Shown here one piece after another: positions 56,244-64,000 of a stretch of DNA of 64,000 nucleotides (positions are counted from its first letter, which is position 1; each line of letters begins with the position of its first letter). Source of the stretch: Nonomuraea rhodomycinica. GTDB taxonomy: Bacteria; Actinomycetota; Actinomycetes; Streptosporangiales; Streptosporangiaceae. Below the pieces are notes generated by a model. The model saw only the letters and a program-made list of their open reading frames with translations, did not search any database and was not told the origin of the DNA. Where the stretch lies: assembly GCF_013363995.1 (NCBI RefSeq), contig NZ_JABWGO010000003.1, forward strand, positions 1 to 64,000, in the 5' to 3' direction. The position numbers and the translations under genes are program-made.

Positions 56244-56327
56244 GACCGCTCAGAGCCGACCGCTCAGGGCCGACCGCTCAGGGCCGACCGCTCAGGGCCG
56301 ACCGGTCAGGGCCGACCGGTCAGGGGG
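56244..56327. repeat. 14-bp tandem repeat, six copies
   Basis: Six contiguous 14-bp units, GACCGCTCAGGGCC (four copies, the first GAGCC) and GACCGGTCAGGGCC/GGG (two copies), lie between the convergent deaminase and pgl. The last copy includes the pgl stop codon (56320-56322). The unit is not a codon multiple and contains the palindrome GACCGGTC in later copies. Confidence 0.9.
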
Positions 56328-57093
56328 AGGCCAGGCGGCCGAGGCCGGGCGGGATCTTGCCGGCGGCCGTGCGGTCCAGCAGGAACAGCGTGCGCGAGCG
56401 GCCCCGCGCCCCCGCCGCCGGCACCTGCACCGGGCCGGACTCCGACAGGGCCAGCCGCACCGCGCCCGCCTTCTCCGCCCCCGCAGCGATCACCCACACC
56501 TCGCGGGAGGCCTGGAGCGCGGGCAGCGTGAGGGAGATGCGGGTGGGCGGCGGCTTGGGCGCGCCGTGCACGGCCACCACCGGCCGCGTGTCGTACAGCG
56601 CCGGCATGCCGGGGAACAGCGAGGCCACGTGCGCGTCGGGCCCCATGCCGAGCAGCGTCACGTCGAACGACGGCGACGGCCCGTGGTCCTCGGGCCGGGC
56701 CGCCTTGGCCAGCTCGGTGGCGTAGGCGTCGGCCGACTCCTCGGCCGTCAGCCCCGAGTCGGGGCCGAGCATGACGTGCACCCGCTCCGGGTCGACGTCG
56801 ACGTGGTCGAGCAGCGCCCGCCGGGCGCCCGTCTCGTTGCGCTCGGGATCGCCGTCGGGCAGGAAACGCTCGTCGCCCCACCAGATGTCGAGGCGCCGCC
56901 AGTCGACGGCGTCGCGCGCGGGCGTGCCGGCGATGGCCGCCAGGGTGGCGATGCCGATCGTGCCGCCGGTCAGCACCAGCGACGCGGTGCCCTTGGCGGA
57001 CTGGACGTCGACGAGCCGGGTGATGATCCGCGCGGCCACGGCCTTGGCCAGGATGTCGGCGTCACGGTGGACGACTACGGTTGGAACGCTCAC
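56320..57093 (-). CDS. pgl: 6-phosphogluconolactonase
   Basis: This 257-residue enzyme of the pentose phosphate pathway has LTGGTIGIATLAAI, WWGDERFLP, DPERVHVMLG and LLGMGPDAHVASLFPG, the DevB/Pgl signature. It hydrolyses 6-phosphogluconolactone produced by G6PD. Start: GTG 57093 by homology (VSVPTVVVHRDADILAK); the ribosome-binding site is weak. It ends the minus-strand tkt-tal-zwf-opcA-pgl operon. Confidence 0.94.
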   Translation of the reverse strand: MSVPTVVVHRDADILAKAVAARIITRLVDVQSAKGTASLVLTGGTIGIATLAAIAGTPARDAVDWRRLDIWWGDERFLPDGDPERNETGARRALLDHVDVDPERVHVMLGPDSGLTAEESADAYATELAKAARPEDHGPSPSFDVTLLGMGPDAHVASLFPGMPALYDTRPVVAVHGAPKPPPTRISLTLPALQASREVWVIAAGAEKAGAVRLALSESGPVQVPAAGARGRSRTLFLLDRTAAGKIPPGLGRLASP

Positions 57094-57218
57094 GGGGACC
57101 AGTCTTCCATCCCCGCGGCCCCGGCCACGCCACGCCCCGCGGCAAGAGGCGACAGAGGACAGACGGCCGGGCGCCCCGCGTGGGGCGCCCGGCCGTTTCC
57201 GCCGAACCGGTCCGGACC

Positions 57219-58133
57219 TCAGGGCTTGTACGAGCGGGCCAGCCGCTTGACGGCCGCCGCGTAGGTCTCGTCCGGATCGAGCCGCCGCAGCTCCTCGGCC
57301 AGCAGCTCGGGGGTCTGCCGCCGCGCCAGCGCCACGTTCCGGTCGGGCTGCCCCGGCCGGGACAGCGTCGCCAGCCGGGCGTCGGTGCGGGCCACCGACA
57401 GGTCGCCCTCGGACGTGGTCAGCCGCACGGTCGTCAGGCCCGGGCCGGCCGAGTCGCCGACCTTGATGGTGGCGCCCAGCCGCTCGGACAGCCACGCCGC
57501 CAGCAGGGGAGCGCTCGGGTTGCCCGAGGCCGCGTCCACCTGGCCCTTGCGGACCTTGCCGACGGGCTGGTCGAAGGCCGCCGCGAGCAGGCTGCGCCAG
57601 GGCGTCAGCCGGGCCCACGCCAGGTCGGTGTCGCCCGGCGCGTACCCCTTGGCCCGCGTCGCCAGCGCCTTGACGCCGCCGTCGGGCGACATGCGGGCGT
57701 CGGTGATGCGCCGCTGCGCGAGCATCCCGATCGGGTCCTTGGCCGGCACGTCGGGCGCCTTGCCCGGCCACCAGGCCACCACCGGGGTGTCGGGCAGCAG
57801 CAGCGGGCTCACCACCGAGTCGGCGTGGTCGGTCAGCTCGCCGTACAGGCGCAGCACGACCACCTCGCCCGGCGTGGACTCGCCGATGCGCAGCTCCGCG
57901 TCGAGCCGGGTCGGCTCGTCGGTCTCCCGGTTGATCACCACGAGGATGCGCGACGGGTGCTCGCGGGCCGCCTCGGTGGCCGCCCGCAGCGCGTCGTACT
58001 GGTCGCGCTCCTCGCAGATCACGACGAGCGTCAGCACCATGCCGATGGCCGGGGCGCCCATCTGGTGGCGCAGCATGGTGAGCTGGCCGGCGATCTTCCC
58101 CGCCGTCGTGTCGCTCAGCATGAAGGTCGTCAT
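57219..58133 (-). CDS. opcA: OpcA, glucose-6-phosphate dehydrogenase assembly protein
   Basis: This 304-residue protein is the actinobacterial/cyanobacterial OpcA type (PDTPVVAWWPGKAPDVPAKD, DPIGMLAQRRITDAR). It activates or assembles G6PD allosterically. Start ATG 58133 overlaps the zwf stop by one base (TGATG). Same operon as zwf and pgl. Confidence 0.94.
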   Translation of the reverse strand: MTTFMLSDTTAGKIAGQLTMLRHQMGAPAIGMVLTLVVICEERDQYDALRAATEAAREHPSRILVVINRETDEPTRLDAELRIGESTPGEVVVLRLYGELTDHADSVVSPLLLPDTPVVAWWPGKAPDVPAKDPIGMLAQRRITDARMSPDGGVKALATRAKGYAPGDTDLAWARLTPWRSLLAAAFDQPVGKVRKGQVDAASGNPSAPLLAAWLSERLGATIKVGDSAGPGLTTVRLTTSEGDLSVARTDARLATLSRPGQPDRNVALARRQTPELLAEELRRLDPDETYAAAVKRLARSYKP

Positions 58134-59818
58134 CAGAGTCTCCTCCACACGCGGCCGTCGCGCGCCATCATCGCGTCGGCCGACGGCGGCCCCCACGACC
58201 CGGACGGGTACGGCTCCGGCTGGCCCTGCGTGGCCCAGAACTCCTCGATCGGGTCGAGGATCTTCCACGACAGCTCGACCTCGCGCTGGTGCGGGAAGAG
58301 CGGCGGGTCGCCGATCATCACGTCCAGCAGCAGCCGCTCGTACGCCTCCGGCGACGACTCCATGAACGACTCGCCGTAGGCGAAGTCCATGGACACGTCG
58401 CGCACCTCCATGGCCGTGCCCGGCACCTTCGAGCCGAACCGCACCGTGATGCCCTCGTCCGGCTGCACCCGGATGACCAGCGCGTTCTGGCCGAGGATCT
58501 CGGTGTCGTCCTTGGAGAACGGCAGGTGCGGCGCCCGCTGGAACACCACGGCCACCTCCGTCACCCGCCGGCCCAGCCGCTTGCCGGTGCGCAGGTAGAA
58601 CGGCACCCCGGCCCAGCGCCGGTTGGCGATCTCCAGCTTGACGGCCGCGTAGGTCTCGGTCACGGAGTCCGGCGGGATGCCGTCCTCCTGCAGGTAGCCG
58701 ACGACCTTCTGGCCGCCCTGCCAGCCCGCGGCGTACTGGCCGCGCGCCGTGTTGGCCGCCAGGTCGGCCGGCAGCCGGACCGCCTTGAACACCTTCTCCT
58801 TCTCCCGCCGCAGCGACTGCGCCTCGAAGGAGGTCGGGTCCTCCATGGCGACCAGGGCCAGCAGCTGGAGCAGGTGGTTCTGAATCACGTCACGGGCCGC
58901 GCCGATGCCGTCGTAGTAGCCGGCCCGGCCGCCGATGCCGATGTCCTCGGCCATCGTGATCTGCACGTGGTCGACGAAGCTGCGGTTCCAGATCGGCTCG
59001 TAGAGGTTGTTGGCGAACCTCAGCGCCATGATGTTCTGGACCGTCTCCTTGCCCAGGTAGTGGTCGATCCGGAAGATCGAGCTCTCCGGGAAGGCCGAGG
59101 TGGTGATCTCGTTCAGCTCGTGGGCCGACTGCAGGTCGTGCCCGAACGGCTTCTCGATGACCACGCGCCGCCACGAACCGGCCGGCGCGTCGGCCAGGCC
59201 CGTCCGCTTGAGCTGCTCCACCACCACGGGGAAGAACTTCGGCGGCACCGACAGGTAGAAGGCGTAGTTGCCGCCCGTGCCGCGGGTCTCGTCGATCTCC
59301 TTGAGCGCCATGGCCAGCGCGTCGAACGCCCCGTCGTCGGAGAACTCGCCGGGCACGAAGTGGATGCCCTCGCGGATCTGCTTCCAGACCTCCTCGCGGA
59401 ACGGCGTCCGCGCGTGCTCCTTGACGGCGTCGTGCGTCAGCTGGGCAAAGTCCTGGTTCTTCCAGTCGCGCCGGGCGAAGCCGACCAGCGAGAAGCCGGG
59501 CGGCAGCAGCCCCCGGTTGCCCAGGTCGTAGATCGCCGGCAGCAGCTTGCGCTTGGCCAGGTCTCCCGTGACGCCGAACAGCACCATGACGCACGGCCCG
59601 GCCACCCGCGGCAACCGCTTGTCGCGCGGGTCGCGCAGCGGGTTGGCCGCGGCCGCCTCGATCGTGGTCGAGGTGCCGGCGACCGAGGTGGCCGCCGACG
59701 CCGCGGCGGACGCCCCGGCCGGGCCGTTCCCCTTGCCCGGGGTGGCCGCGTCCGCCGCGCTGTCGACCGTGCTGTCCACAGCCTGCGCCCCCTCCGCGGG
59801 CGCCTGCGGGTCTGTCAT
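58133..59818 (-). CDS. zwf: Glucose-6-phosphate 1-dehydrogenase
   Basis: This 561-residue enzyme has FGVTGDLAKRKLLPAIYDL (NADP loop), RIDHYLGKE (active-site His, lysine), a catalytic EKPFGHDLQSA region and a complete C-terminal domain. Residues ~1-70 are a low-complexity Ala/Ser/Thr/Pro extension before the usual ~490-residue core. It is upstream of opcA (overlapping by 1 base) and downstream of tal. Confidence 0.96.
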   Translation of the reverse strand: MTDPQAPAEGAQAVDSTVDSAADAATPGKGNGPAGASAAASAATSVAGTSTTIEAAAANPLRDPRDKRLPRVAGPCVMVLFGVTGDLAKRKLLPAIYDLGNRGLLPPGFSLVGFARRDWKNQDFAQLTHDAVKEHARTPFREEVWKQIREGIHFVPGEFSDDGAFDALAMALKEIDETRGTGGNYAFYLSVPPKFFPVVVEQLKRTGLADAPAGSWRRVVIEKPFGHDLQSAHELNEITTSAFPESSIFRIDHYLGKETVQNIMALRFANNLYEPIWNRSFVDHVQITMAEDIGIGGRAGYYDGIGAARDVIQNHLLQLLALVAMEDPTSFEAQSLRREKEKVFKAVRLPADLAANTARGQYAAGWQGGQKVVGYLQEDGIPPDSVTETYAAVKLEIANRRWAGVPFYLRTGKRLGRRVTEVAVVFQRAPHLPFSKDDTEILGQNALVIRVQPDEGITVRFGSKVPGTAMEVRDVSMDFAYGESFMESSPEAYERLLLDVMIGDPPLFPHQREVELSWKILDPIEEFWATQGQPEPYPSGSWGPPSADAMMARDGRVWRRL

Positions 59819-59920
59819 CTCAAGCCTCCTGTGCTACGGCGAGCGGTGCGCCGCCGGAGGGGACGGCGGCGCGCGCCGCCCCCTCCGCATGGTCGCTGAC
59901 GTCCCTGGAAGGAGCGGGCA

Positions 59921-61012
59921 TCAGGGGACCAGGTTCTTGCGGACGCTCTCGAGCAGCTCGTTCCACGAGGCCTCGAACTTCTCGACGCCCTCGTCCTCGA
60001 GCACCCGGACGACGTCGTCGTAGTCGACCCCGGCGTCCTTGAGCGCGGCCATGGTGTTCCACGCCTGCTCGTAGTACGGGCGGACCGTGTCGCCGGTGAC
60101 CCGGGCGTGGTCGGCGACCGCGTCGAGCGTCTTCTCCGGCATCGTGTTGACCGTGCCGGGAGCGACGAGCTGGTCGACGTACATGGTGTCGGAGTACTCG
60201 GGGTTCTTCACGCCGGTCGAGGCCCACAGCGGGCGCTGCGGGCGGGCGCCGGCCGCGCGCAGGCGCTGCCACCGCTCGGAGGCCATGACCTCCTCGAACG
60301 CCGCGTACGCCAGGCGCGCGTTGGCGATGCCCGCCTGGCCCTTGAGCTCCGCCTTGCCGAGCTGGTCGAGCCGCTTGTCGATCTCGGTGTCGACCCGGCT
60401 GACGAAGAACGAGGCCACCGACTCGATCGTGGCCAGGTTGAGGCCCTTGGCCTGGGCCGCCTCCAGACCGGCCAGCCAGGCGTCCATGACCGCGCGGTAG
60501 CGCTCCAGCGAGAAGATCAGCGTGACGTTGACGCTGATGCCCTCGCCGATGGCCTGCGTGATCGCGGGCAGGCCCTCGACCGTCGCCGGGATCTTGATGA
60601 ACAGGTTGGGCCGGTCCACGAGCCACCACAGCGCGCGGGCCTCGGCCACGGTCTTGTCCGTGTCACGGGCCAGACGCGGGTCCACCTCCAGCGACACGCG
60701 CCCGTCCACGCCGTTGGTGGCGTCGTAGACGGGGCGCAGCACGTCGGCCGCCCAGCGGATGTCGTAGGTGGTGATGGCGCGCACCGCCTCGCCCACCTCG
60801 ACGCCGCGCACGGCCAGGTCGTGCATCTGCTGGTCGTAGGCGTCGCCCTTGCTGAGCGCGCTGGCGAAGATGGTGGGGTTGGAGGTGACGCCGACCACGT
60901 TCTTCTCGCGGATCAGCTGCTCCAGGTTGCCGGTGCGCAGCCGCTCGCGGCTGATGTCGTCCAGCCAGACGGACACGCCCTGGCCGGACAGCTTGTTGAG
61001 GATCTCGCTCAT
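59921..61012 (-). CDS. tal: Transaldolase
   Basis: This 363-residue protein is the actinobacterial type ([17 protein letters not shown], with the catalytic lysine in FIKIPAT, and [14 protein letters not shown]). It moves a dihydroxyacetone unit between sugar phosphates in the pentose phosphate pathway. ATG 61012 lies three bases from the tkt stop, so it is in the same operon. Confidence 0.96.
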   Translation of the reverse strand: MSEILNKLSGQGVSVWLDDISRERLRTGNLEQLIREKNVVGVTSNPTIFASALSKGDAYDQQMHDLAVRGVEVGEAVRAITTYDIRWAADVLRPVYDATNGVDGRVSLEVDPRLARDTDKTVAEARALWWLVDRPNLFIKIPATVEGLPAITQAIGEGISVNVTLIFSLERYRAVMDAWLAGLEAAQAKGLNLATIESVASFFVSRVDTEIDKRLDQLGKAELKGQAGIANARLAYAAFEEVMASERWQRLRAAGARPQRPLWASTGVKNPEYSDTMYVDQLVAPGTVNTMPEKTLDAVADHARVTGDTVRPYYEQAWNTMAALKDAGVDYDDVVRVLEDEGVEKFEASWNELLESVRKNLVP

Positions 61013-61014
61013 CT

Positions 61015-63123
61015 TCAGTTTCCCGTCGTCTCACCCTTGTCCTGGCCCAGCTTGGCCAGGCTGGCCTTGGCCGCCGCCGCGACTCTCTCGGCCGTCAGCC
61101 CGAACTGCTCGTACAGCGTCTTGTACGGCGCGGAGGCGCCGAAGTGTTCGAGGCTCACCACTTCCCCGTGCTCGCCGACGAACTCCCGCCAGCCCAGCGC
61201 GACTCCCGCCTCGACGGCGACGCGGGCCTTGACCGACGGCGGCAGCACGCTCTGCCTGTACGCCGAGTCCTGCCCGTGGAACCACTCGACACACGGCATC
61301 GACACGACCCGCGTCGGGATGCCCTGCGCCTCCAGCAGGTCGCGGCCGTTGACGGCCAGCTCGACCTCGCTGCCGGTGGCGATGAGGATCACCCGCGGCT
61401 GGGCGTCGGACGCCTCGCGCAGGATGTAGCCGCCGCGGGCGACGCCCTCGGCGCTGGTGCCCTCGTAGACCGGCAGGTTCTGGCGGGTCAGCGCCAGCGC
61501 GGCCGGCCGGTCGGTGTGCTCCAGGACCGTCTTCCAGGCGTAGGCCGTCTCGTTGGCGTCGGCCGGGCGGACCACGTCGAGGCCGGGGATCGCGCGCAGC
61601 GCCCACAGGTGCTCGATCGGCTGGTGCGTCGGGCCGTCCTCGCCGAGGCCGATCGAGTCGTGCGTCCACACGTACGTGACCGGCAGCTTCATCAGGGCGG
61701 CCAGCCGCACGGAGGGGCGCATGTAGTCGGAGAAGACGAGGAACGTGCCGCCGTAGGGGCGGGTGCCGCCGTGCAGGGCGATGCCGTTGAGGATCGCGCC
61801 CATGCCGTGCTCGCGGATGCCGAAGTGCAGCGTGCGGCCGTAGCGGTTACCCGGGAACTCCTTGGTCTGGTACTCCTCCGGGATGAACGACGGCTCGCCC
61901 TTCATCGTGGTGTTGTTGGACTCGGCCAGGTCGGCCGAGCCGCCCCACAGCTCCGGCAGGATGGGCGCCAGGGCGCTCAGCACCTCGCCGGAGGCCTTGC
62001 GGGTGGCCATCGACGCGCCCTTCTCGAACTGCGGCAGCGCCTGAGTCCAGCCGTCGGGCAGCCGGTGGGCGGAGATGCGGTCGAGCTCGGCGGCGCGCTC
62101 CGGGTTGGCCTCGCGCCAGGCGTCGTAGGACTTCTGCCACTCGGCGCGCGCCTCGTGGTTGCGGCGGGCCACCCCGCGGGCGTGCTGCAGCACCTCGGCC
62201 GGGACGTCGAAGCTCTTGTCGGGGTTCATGCCCAGCACGCGCTTGGTGGCGGCGACCTCCTCGGCGCCGAGCGCCGAGCCGTGGATCTTGCCGGTGTTCT
62301 GCTTGTTGGGCGCGGGCCAGCCGATGATCGTGCGCAGCCTGATGAACGTCGGCCGGTCGGTCTCGGCGCGCGACTCCTCCAGCGCGGCGTGCAGCGCCTG
62401 CACGTCCTCGACGTAGTCGCCGGTCTCGGTCCAGTCGACGCTCAGCGTCTGCCAGCCGTACGCCTCGTAGCGCTTGAGGACGTCCTCGGACTTGGCGATG
62501 AGGGTGTCGTCCTCGATCGAGATGTGGTTGTCGTCGTAGACGACCGTCAGGTTGCCCAGCTTCTGGTGACCGGCGAGGGCGCTCACCTCGTGGCTGATGC
62601 CCTCCTCGATGTCGCCGTCGCTGACGAAGCACCAGATGTGGTGGTCGAACGGCGAGGCGCCCGGCGCGGCGTCGGGGTCGAACAGGCCGCGCTCGCGGCG
62701 GGCGGCCATGGCCATGCCCACGGCGTTGCCCAGGCCCTGGCCCAGCGGGCCCGTCGTGGTCTCCACACCGGCCGTGTGGCCGTGCTCCGGGTGACCGGGG
62801 GTGCGGCTGTCCCACTGGCGCAGCCGCTCCAGGTCCTCCAGGGTGAGGCCGTAACCCGACAGGTAGAGCTGGATGTACAGGGTCAGGCTCGAATGGCCGC
62901 ACGACAGCACGAATCGGTCACGACCGATCCAGGTCGGGTCCGTCGGGTCGTGGCGCATCGTACGCTGGAAAAGCAGGTAAGCGGCGGGTGCCAGACTCAT
63001 GGCGGTGCCGGGGTGGCCCGAGCCCGCCTTCTCCACTGCGTCCATGGCCAGGGCTCGAACGACGTCGACCGCCTTCTTGTCGAGGTCGGTCCATTCGAGG
63101 GCTGGCACGAGTTCGGTGCTCAA
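61015..63123 (-). CDS. tkt: Transketolase
   Basis: This 702-residue TPP-dependent enzyme has [30 protein letters not shown] (TPP/Mg region), [18 protein letters not shown] in the middle domain and the C-terminal domain with [10 protein letters not shown]. It transfers two-carbon units in the pentose phosphate pathway. TTG start 63123 with GGAG about 11 bases upstream; first gene of the operon. Confidence 0.97.
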   Translation of the reverse strand: MSTELVPALEWTDLDKKAVDVVRALAMDAVEKAGSGHPGTAMSLAPAAYLLFQRTMRHDPTDPTWIGRDRFVLSCGHSSLTLYIQLYLSGYGLTLEDLERLRQWDSRTPGHPEHGHTAGVETTTGPLGQGLGNAVGMAMAARRERGLFDPDAAPGASPFDHHIWCFVSDGDIEEGISHEVSALAGHQKLGNLTVVYDDNHISIEDDTLIAKSEDVLKRYEAYGWQTLSVDWTETGDYVEDVQALHAALEESRAETDRPTFIRLRTIIGWPAPNKQNTGKIHGSALGAEEVAATKRVLGMNPDKSFDVPAEVLQHARGVARRNHEARAEWQKSYDAWREANPERAAELDRISAHRLPDGWTQALPQFEKGASMATRKASGEVLSALAPILPELWGGSADLAESNNTTMKGEPSFIPEEYQTKEFPGNRYGRTLHFGIREHGMGAILNGIALHGGTRPYGGTFLVFSDYMRPSVRLAALMKLPVTYVWTHDSIGLGEDGPTHQPIEHLWALRAIPGLDVVRPADANETAYAWKTVLEHTDRPAALALTRQNLPVYEGTSAEGVARGGYILREASDAQPRVILIATGSEVELAVNGRDLLEAQGIPTRVVSMPCVEWFHGQDSAYRQSVLPPSVKARVAVEAGVALGWREFVGEHGEVVSLEHFGASAPYKTLYEQFGLTAERVAAAAKASLAKLGQDKGETTGN

Positions 63124-63399
63124 GTGCTCGATCTCCGGAATCTAGTTGTCATTGGATGGTGCCGGTTCGGCATATCCCGCCCACACCGGACCCTAACCGA
63201 GTGGCGGCGCCGAACGTTCCCCACTCCCTCCACGCGTGTTCCCTGGGTGGTGACGCCCGGCCCCGAGCCCCCCATTGGCCGGACCGGCCGACCCTGCGAC
63301 TACAGTTTGGTTGTTGTCCGCAGGGCCGCCACGGCGCCCCGTCCACGGATCCGCTCTAATCAGAGGTTACGCGTTGACTCCGCACGTGCTGGAAGCGCC
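63124..63399. other. Divergent intergenic region between tkt and ctaB
   Basis: The 276-base region should hold promoters for both sides, but I could not assign a convincing -35/-10 pair. No gene, repeat or RNA was found. Confidence 0.5.
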
Positions 63400-64000
63400 T
63401 TGACGGTGCTGACGAACAGGCAGGCGACGGCCCCCGCTCCGGCGGAGGATGCGCCGCGCCCGAGCGGCCGCTCGATCGGCATGGTCGTCAAGGCCTACAT
63501 CGCCCTGACCAAGCCGCGGATCATCGAGCTGCTGCTCATCACCACGCTGCCGGTGATGTTCCTGGCCGCCGGAGGGCTGCCGCCGCTGTGGACGTCCGTC
63601 GCCGTCATGGTGTTCGGCACGCTGTCGGCGGGCAGCGCCAACGCCCTCAACTGCTACGTCGACCGCGACATCGACCAGAAGATGCGCCGCACCCGGCGCC
63701 GCCCCCTGGCGCGGCACCAGGTCTCCCCGCGGGGGGCGCTGATCTTCGGCATCGTGCTCGGCCTGCTGTCCCTGATCGGGCTGTGGGTGACGACCAACTG
63801 GCTCGCCGCCGTGCTGTCCACCGGGGCGATCCTGTTCTACGTCCTCGTCTACTCGATGATCCTCAAGCGGCGCACCGCCCAGAACATCGTGTGGGGCGGC
63901 ATCGCCGGCTGCATGCCGGTGCTGATCGGCTGGGCCGGCATCACCGAGCGGCTCGACTGGGCGCCGCTGGTGCTGTTCGGCGTGGTGTTCTTCTGGACGC
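63400..64000 (+). CDS. ctaB: Protoheme IX farnesyltransferase (heme o synthase), partial
   Basis: At least 200 residues of a UbiA-family membrane enzyme are visible, with [20 protein letters not shown], the first Asp-rich motif NCYVDRDID and the TM segments that follow. It farnesylates heme b to heme o, the first step to heme a for cytochrome oxidase. Start: TTG 63400 with GGAAG before it, or GTG 63406. The 3' end lies outside the window. Confidence 0.92.
   Translation, partial: MTVLTNRQATAPAPAEDAPRPSGRSIGMVVKAYIALTKPRIIELLLITTLPVMFLAAGGLPPLWTSVAVMVFGTLSAGSANALNCYVDRDIDQKMRRTRRRPLARHQVSPRGALIFGIVLGLLSLIGLWVTTNWLAAVLSTGAILFYVLVYSMILKRRTAQNIVWGGIAGCMPVLIGWAGITERLDWAPLVLFGVVFFWT

Overview
This is a very GC-rich chromosomal segment from a filamentous actinomycete. 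RbpA, WhiA, SteA/SteB-type proteins, a mycothiol-type enzyme fold, OpcA, many GTG/TTG starts and GTGA/ATGA gene couplings all point there. The gene order and low-complexity-rich proteins suit the Streptosporangiaceae (Nonomuraea-like), but the genus is an inference. No prophage, transposon, CRISPR array, tRNA or biosynthetic cluster was seen.

Layout. 1-390: end of an rRNA operon (23S 3' end, 5S, hairpin). 470-2374: remnant of a GbsR/MarR-type regulator and a CocE-type hydrolase. 2577-7046 (minus strand): a methyltransferase, then a near-perfect inverted repeat matching the rifamycin-associated element, an MGT-type glycosyltransferase resembling rifamycin glycosyltransferases, and a HelR-like RNA polymerase-recycling ATPase. 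I read this as a rifamycin resistance island. 7260-16776: a protein with about two dozen Arg/Gly/Asp repeats, an MBL hydrolase, an SSB-like protein, a DUF1015 protein with two large insertions, a TPR protein, a HAD phosphatase and an SCP2-like protein. 16922-27287: the conserved actinobacterial run of microprotein, tlyA, NAD kinase, recN, steA, steB-like gene, a MraY/WecA-like membrane protein, murJ and a glycosyltransferase. 27284-31882: a riboswitch-controlled terC, psd, pssA, a small protein, an MBL hydrolase and a mycothiol-dependent-type enzyme. 32165-43150: uvrA, a membrane protein, three tandem Rieske lipoproteins, uvrC, rapZ, yvcK and whiA. 43881-48551: a membrane protein, gap-pgk-tpiA, secG and rbpA, with a DasR-like site before gap. 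48761-56191: an amidohydrolase, an ACT-GNAT acetyltransferase, a Clp-N protein, a coiled-coil protein, SDR plus TetR with a palindromic operator, and an adenosine-deaminase-family enzyme. 56320-63123 (minus strand): tkt-tal-zwf-opcA-pgl, the pentose phosphate operon. 63400-end: ctaB, cut by the window edge.

Two themes stand out. One is the RAE-glycosyltransferase-HelR module, which would combine drug inactivation with target protection. The other is the density of short tandem repeats (units of 14 to 45 bp, plus an amplified region of about 1 kb) in intergenic regions and as low-complexity insertions or tails in otherwise conserved proteins. One array, upstream of uvrA, keeps three hairpins whose stems differ in sequence but stay complementary.
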